Below are positions 62,145 to 64,000 of a stretch of 64,000 nt of DNA, piece after piece. This DNA comes from Paenibacillus solanacearum. GTDB lineage: Bacteria > Bacillota > Bacilli > Paenibacillales > NBRC-103111. The notes below the pieces were generated by a model. The model searched no databases. It was not told the DNA's origin and was given only the letters and a program-made list of their open reading frames with translations. The stretch's first letter is position 1; the number at the start of each line of letters is the position of its first letter. A program made the translations under genes and the position numbers. The DNA lies in NCBI RefSeq assembly GCF_910593845.1, contig NZ_CAJVAS010000007.1:167304-231303 (forward strand). Direction: 5' to 3'.

Positions 62145-63464
62145 TTACTTACCGCCCTTCTGGGTGACGAGCTGCTGAATCGCTTGGTTCGCTTCCTCCT
62201 CTACGGAACGAAGCGAAGTGTTCAGGTCCATGCCGCCTTTGAACATGTTGTCGAAAATTTTGCTTGTGTTCACGCTGTAGTACACAAGGCCGGGCGCCCT
62301 CGGCGCCGGGGGCTGCGCGTTTTTGCTGAAGTACACCGCGCCGGTATTTTTCCCGTTCAGCTGCGGCATGTTTTTCCCGTACAACTCGCGCACGGCTTTG
62401 CTTTTCAAAGGAGAAACGATACCTTGCTTGGACAGCTCCGACTGCACCTCGTCCGACAGCAGATGCTGGACGATCTGGAACGATTGATCTTTATACTTGG
62501 AGTTTTTCGTCACGAACAGCGAATACGTATTGGGCTGCATCCCGGTGCCCGGCACTTCTTTGAATGAAGGCGGCGAGGCGATGTCGAACTTCAAATCTTT
62601 ATTGGCGTTGTACCAGCTCGTCACTTTCTCGGCCACATGCACAGCCATCGCCATCTGTCCCTTCGGAAAGTCGTCGATGTTCGTGTATTCATTTCCGGGA
62701 ATTTCATAAAAGCGCTTGAAGTTTTCGACGAGCGTTTTCCATTCCGTCGTATTGACGGCCGCTTTGTTTTGTTTCAAATCGAGCGGTGTGAGCGAAAGCT
62801 GATTGTAGCCCATCATGACGCCCGGATGCGCGGAAAGCCCTTTGTACGATATGCCGTCGACCGTTCGCGTTAACTTTTTGGCCAAATCGTATACTTCATC
62901 CCACTGCATGCCGTCTTTCGGATACGGAACGCCGAACTTGTCGAACAGATCTTTGTTGTAAAACAAAATGATGTTGCTGAGCGTAAACGGGATGCCGTAT
63001 AACTGCCCGTCCGGATTGGCGTTTCGCACCTGGGCAACGGAAGCCTCGTCAAGACGTCCGAGGTCGAATTGATGTTTCTTGATCAAGCCCGCAGCGTCTT
63101 CCGCAAGATCCAGCTCTTTCAGCTTGGATAAAATATTGCCGCTCGATTCGAGGACGATATCCGGAATGGTGCCGGCGGCGATCAAATCGGGATAATCTTG
63201 ACCGGTCGCCTTATGAATATGCTTGATCGTCACGTTCGGAAATTTCCGCTTAATGTACTGCCCGATTTCGTTTTCGAAGCCTGCTTCTTGTGCGTATACG
63301 GAGTTTTGCGCTGTAAAAAACGTGATCGTTACCGGCTCTCCGCTCGCTTTTCCTTGCGGTTCTCCGGAGGGCGGAGCCGCTTCTTTACCAGAGCTGCACC
63401 CGCTTGCAAATACGGCCAGTCCGACCGAGACCGCAACCATTTTCCTATACCCTTGTCCCCCCAT
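62145..63464 (-). CDS. ABC transporter solute-binding lipoprotein (family 1)
   Basis: A 439-residue protein with lipoprotein signal (LAVFASGC, Cys23) and a family-1 body. LFYNKDLFDKFGVPYPKDGMQWDEVYDLAKKLTRTV is the shared region. The N-terminal lobe (NVTIKHIHKATGQDYPDLIAAGTIPDIVLESSG) also matches the broken gene at 5093. AAGGGG lies before the ATG at 63464; a longer frame to 63494 is possible. No permease is present. The 240 bases downstream to the subtilase gene show no gene. The upstream region has inverted operator-like repeats and then a group II intron. Confidence 0.92.
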   Translation of the reverse strand: MGGQGYRKMVAVSVGLAVFASGCSSGKEAAPPSGEPQGKASGEPVTITFFTAQNSVYAQEAGFENEIGQYIKRKFPNVTIKHIHKATGQDYPDLIAAGTIPDIVLESSGNILSKLKELDLAEDAAGLIKKHQFDLGRLDEASVAQVRNANPDGQLYGIPFTLSNIILFYNKDLFDKFGVPYPKDGMQWDEVYDLAKKLTRTVDGISYKGLSAHPGVMMGYNQLSLTPLDLKQNKAAVNTTEWKTLVENFKRFYEIPGNEYTNIDDFPKGQMAMAVHVAEKVTSWYNANKDLKFDIASPPSFKEVPGTGMQPNTYSLFVTKNSKYKDQSFQIVQHLLSDEVQSELSKQGIVSPLKSKAVRELYGKNMPQLNGKNTGAVYFSKNAQPPAPRAPGLVYYSVNTSKIFDNMFKGGMDLNTSLRSVEEEANQAIQQLVTQKGGK

Positions 63465-63522
63465 ACCATCGCCCCTTCTCATCGGTAAATACATATGCGG
63501 ATCACTGCGCCACTCGCAAAAA

Positions 63523-63570
63523 CGCTTTCATTCATATTTATATGAAAGCGGACTCGGTACATTAATGTAC
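63523..63570 (-). promoter_or_regulatory. Operator-like inverted repeats before the binding-protein gene
   Basis: cgctttcat (63523-63531) and atgaaagcg (63542-63550) are perfect 9-bp arms with a 10-base centre. TGAAAGCG is a CcpA/LacI half-site. Directly beside it GTACATTAATGTAC (63557-63570) is a perfect 14-bp palindrome. Confidence 0.6.
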
Positions 63571-63608
63571 AATCCTCACTTGTTCTTGCACGATCTTCAC
63601 TTGTTCTA
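63569..63608. repeat. Two 21-base direct repeats at the intron edge
   Basis: acaatcctcacttgttcttgc (63569-63589) and acgatcttcacttgttct... (63590-63608) are near-copies. The second runs into the likely 3' boundary of the group II intron. Confidence 0.65.
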
Positions 63609-64000
63609 GAGTAAAGGGCAGAGAAATCTGCCCCTCCTCATCAAACCGTACGTGAGGTTTTCCCTCATACGGCTTTCCGATGTTCGTCATTCATGTGCAT
63701 GCGGATTACAAGAGCGTTTTAAGTCCATATTGACTAGCTAGGAACCTCACTTCTTGTAGCGAACTCATCCATCTTGCGCGTTGCCTCTTCTTGGCATACC
63801 ATCTCGTGAGCCTCTGCAAAATGTACCAGTCCAACTTTGCCAGCTTTAATTGGCTGTAAGCCGTATAGTAATAGTTCCTCCACCCCTGAATCTTAGGATT
63901 TAGCCATTCCACATGTTCGAGAAATGATTTATGCCTCATGTTCGGCGGGGCCAGACGTTCTTTTACGACCTCCCGGATGCGTTCTTCCGCTTTCCGGGCC
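63605..64000 (-). mobile_element. 3' end of a group II intron (domains V-VI and maturase end)
   Basis: On the minus strand domain V reads agccgtatgag...ctcacgtacggtt (63675-63644), with the typical catalytic triad region and small loop. Domain VI (63636-63611) has a gggcag/ctgccc stem with a candidate branch-point A in tttactc. The exact 3' splice site is uncertain, near 63605. The maturase gene lies just upstream, and the intron continues beyond the window. Confidence 0.85.
63706..64000 (-). CDS. Group II intron maturase/reverse transcriptase, C-terminal part
   Basis: The open frame runs off the window. The visible 97 residues start ARKAEERIREVVKERLAPP and contain HVEWLNPKIQGWRNYYYTA, a hallmark of the maturase domain (domain X) that binds the intron RNA and helps splicing. 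The reverse transcriptase part would lie to the right. The frame ends before domain V, as expected for a full intron. Confidence 0.9.
   Translation of the reverse strand, partial: ARKAEERIREVVKERLAPPNMRHKSFLEHVEWLNPKIQGWRNYYYTAYSQLKLAKLDWYILQRLTRWYAKKRQRARWMSSLQEVRFLASQYGLKTLL

Noticed and set aside
1..64000. tRNA and rRNA genes
   Set aside because: I looked for typical acceptor-stem/T-loop and rRNA segments by eye. The two GGTTC-like matches before glyQ and ileS are T-box cores, not tRNAs.

Overview
The window looks like a chromosome segment of a spore-forming, moderately GC-rich Gram-positive, most probably Paenibacillaceae (Paenibacillus/Cohnella-like). The evidence is tRNA-ligase leaders of the T-box type in front of glyQS and ileS, a YheC/YheD-type spore-coat ATP-grasp protein, a DUF2536 (YrzA-like) protein, an LTA-synthase-like enzyme, many AraC regulators with N-terminal sensor domains, several lipoprotein sugar-binding proteins, and TTGACA-17-TAGAAT type promoters. 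No rRNA, tRNA or CRISPR array was seen.

Layout. 1-3.2 kb: the end of a response regulator, its histidine kinase, a Nudix hydrolase and an MFS exporter. 3.4-8.3 kb: a small DUF2536 protein, a GH88 lipoprotein, and an AraC gene followed by a solute-binding protein gene broken by one in-frame stop, then a second AraC. 8.5-12.6 kb: an epimerase, a helical-repeat protein, and a MarR-MFS pair with two operator palindromes. 12.8-16.4 kb: a minus-strand operon of two unrecognised proteins, a PHP phosphoesterase and MgtC, with a good promoter and a LacI-type operator core. 16.8-20.3 kb: a GNAT with a tetranucleotide repeat in its leader, YheC/YheD-like and a flavin-split-barrel protein. 20.6-24.2 kb: AraC, solute-binding lipoprotein and an exported metallo-beta-lactamase-fold lipoprotein. 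24.2-25.1 kb: a gene-free stretch with a degenerate 38-bp hairpin repeat. 25.3-30.1 kb: tautomerase, MFS, LysR and an LTA-synthase-like protein.

30.2-38.8 kb and 44.2-49.6 kb are two separate accessory catabolic clusters that each contain the same four enzyme families: an enolase-superfamily dehydratase, a Gfo/Idh/MocA oxidoreductase, a TIM-barrel sugar isomerase/epimerase and a D-2-hydroxyacid dehydrogenase, with AraC regulators nearby. I infer breakdown of acid sugars or sugar-acid derivatives; the substrates are unknown. Between them lie a GNAT, an exported protein with three near-identical 108-residue repeats, an orphan solute-binding protein, a gene-free zone with several CcpA/LacI-type operators, and a HIT hydrolase.

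49.7-60 kb is housekeeping: glyS, glyQ and a type-2 (eukaryote-like) ileS, each transcription unit with its own promoter and T-box, with an AraC/effector-domain regulator, a VOC protein and a truncated GNAT between. 60-64 kb: a small beta-rich protein, an unexported subtilase, a fourth solute-binding protein, and the 3' end of a group II intron with its maturase running off the window.

Four solute-binding proteins (one broken) occur without any permease or ATPase gene in the window. Together with seven AraC-family regulators this points to glycan or sugar sensing and uptake as the main accessory theme.
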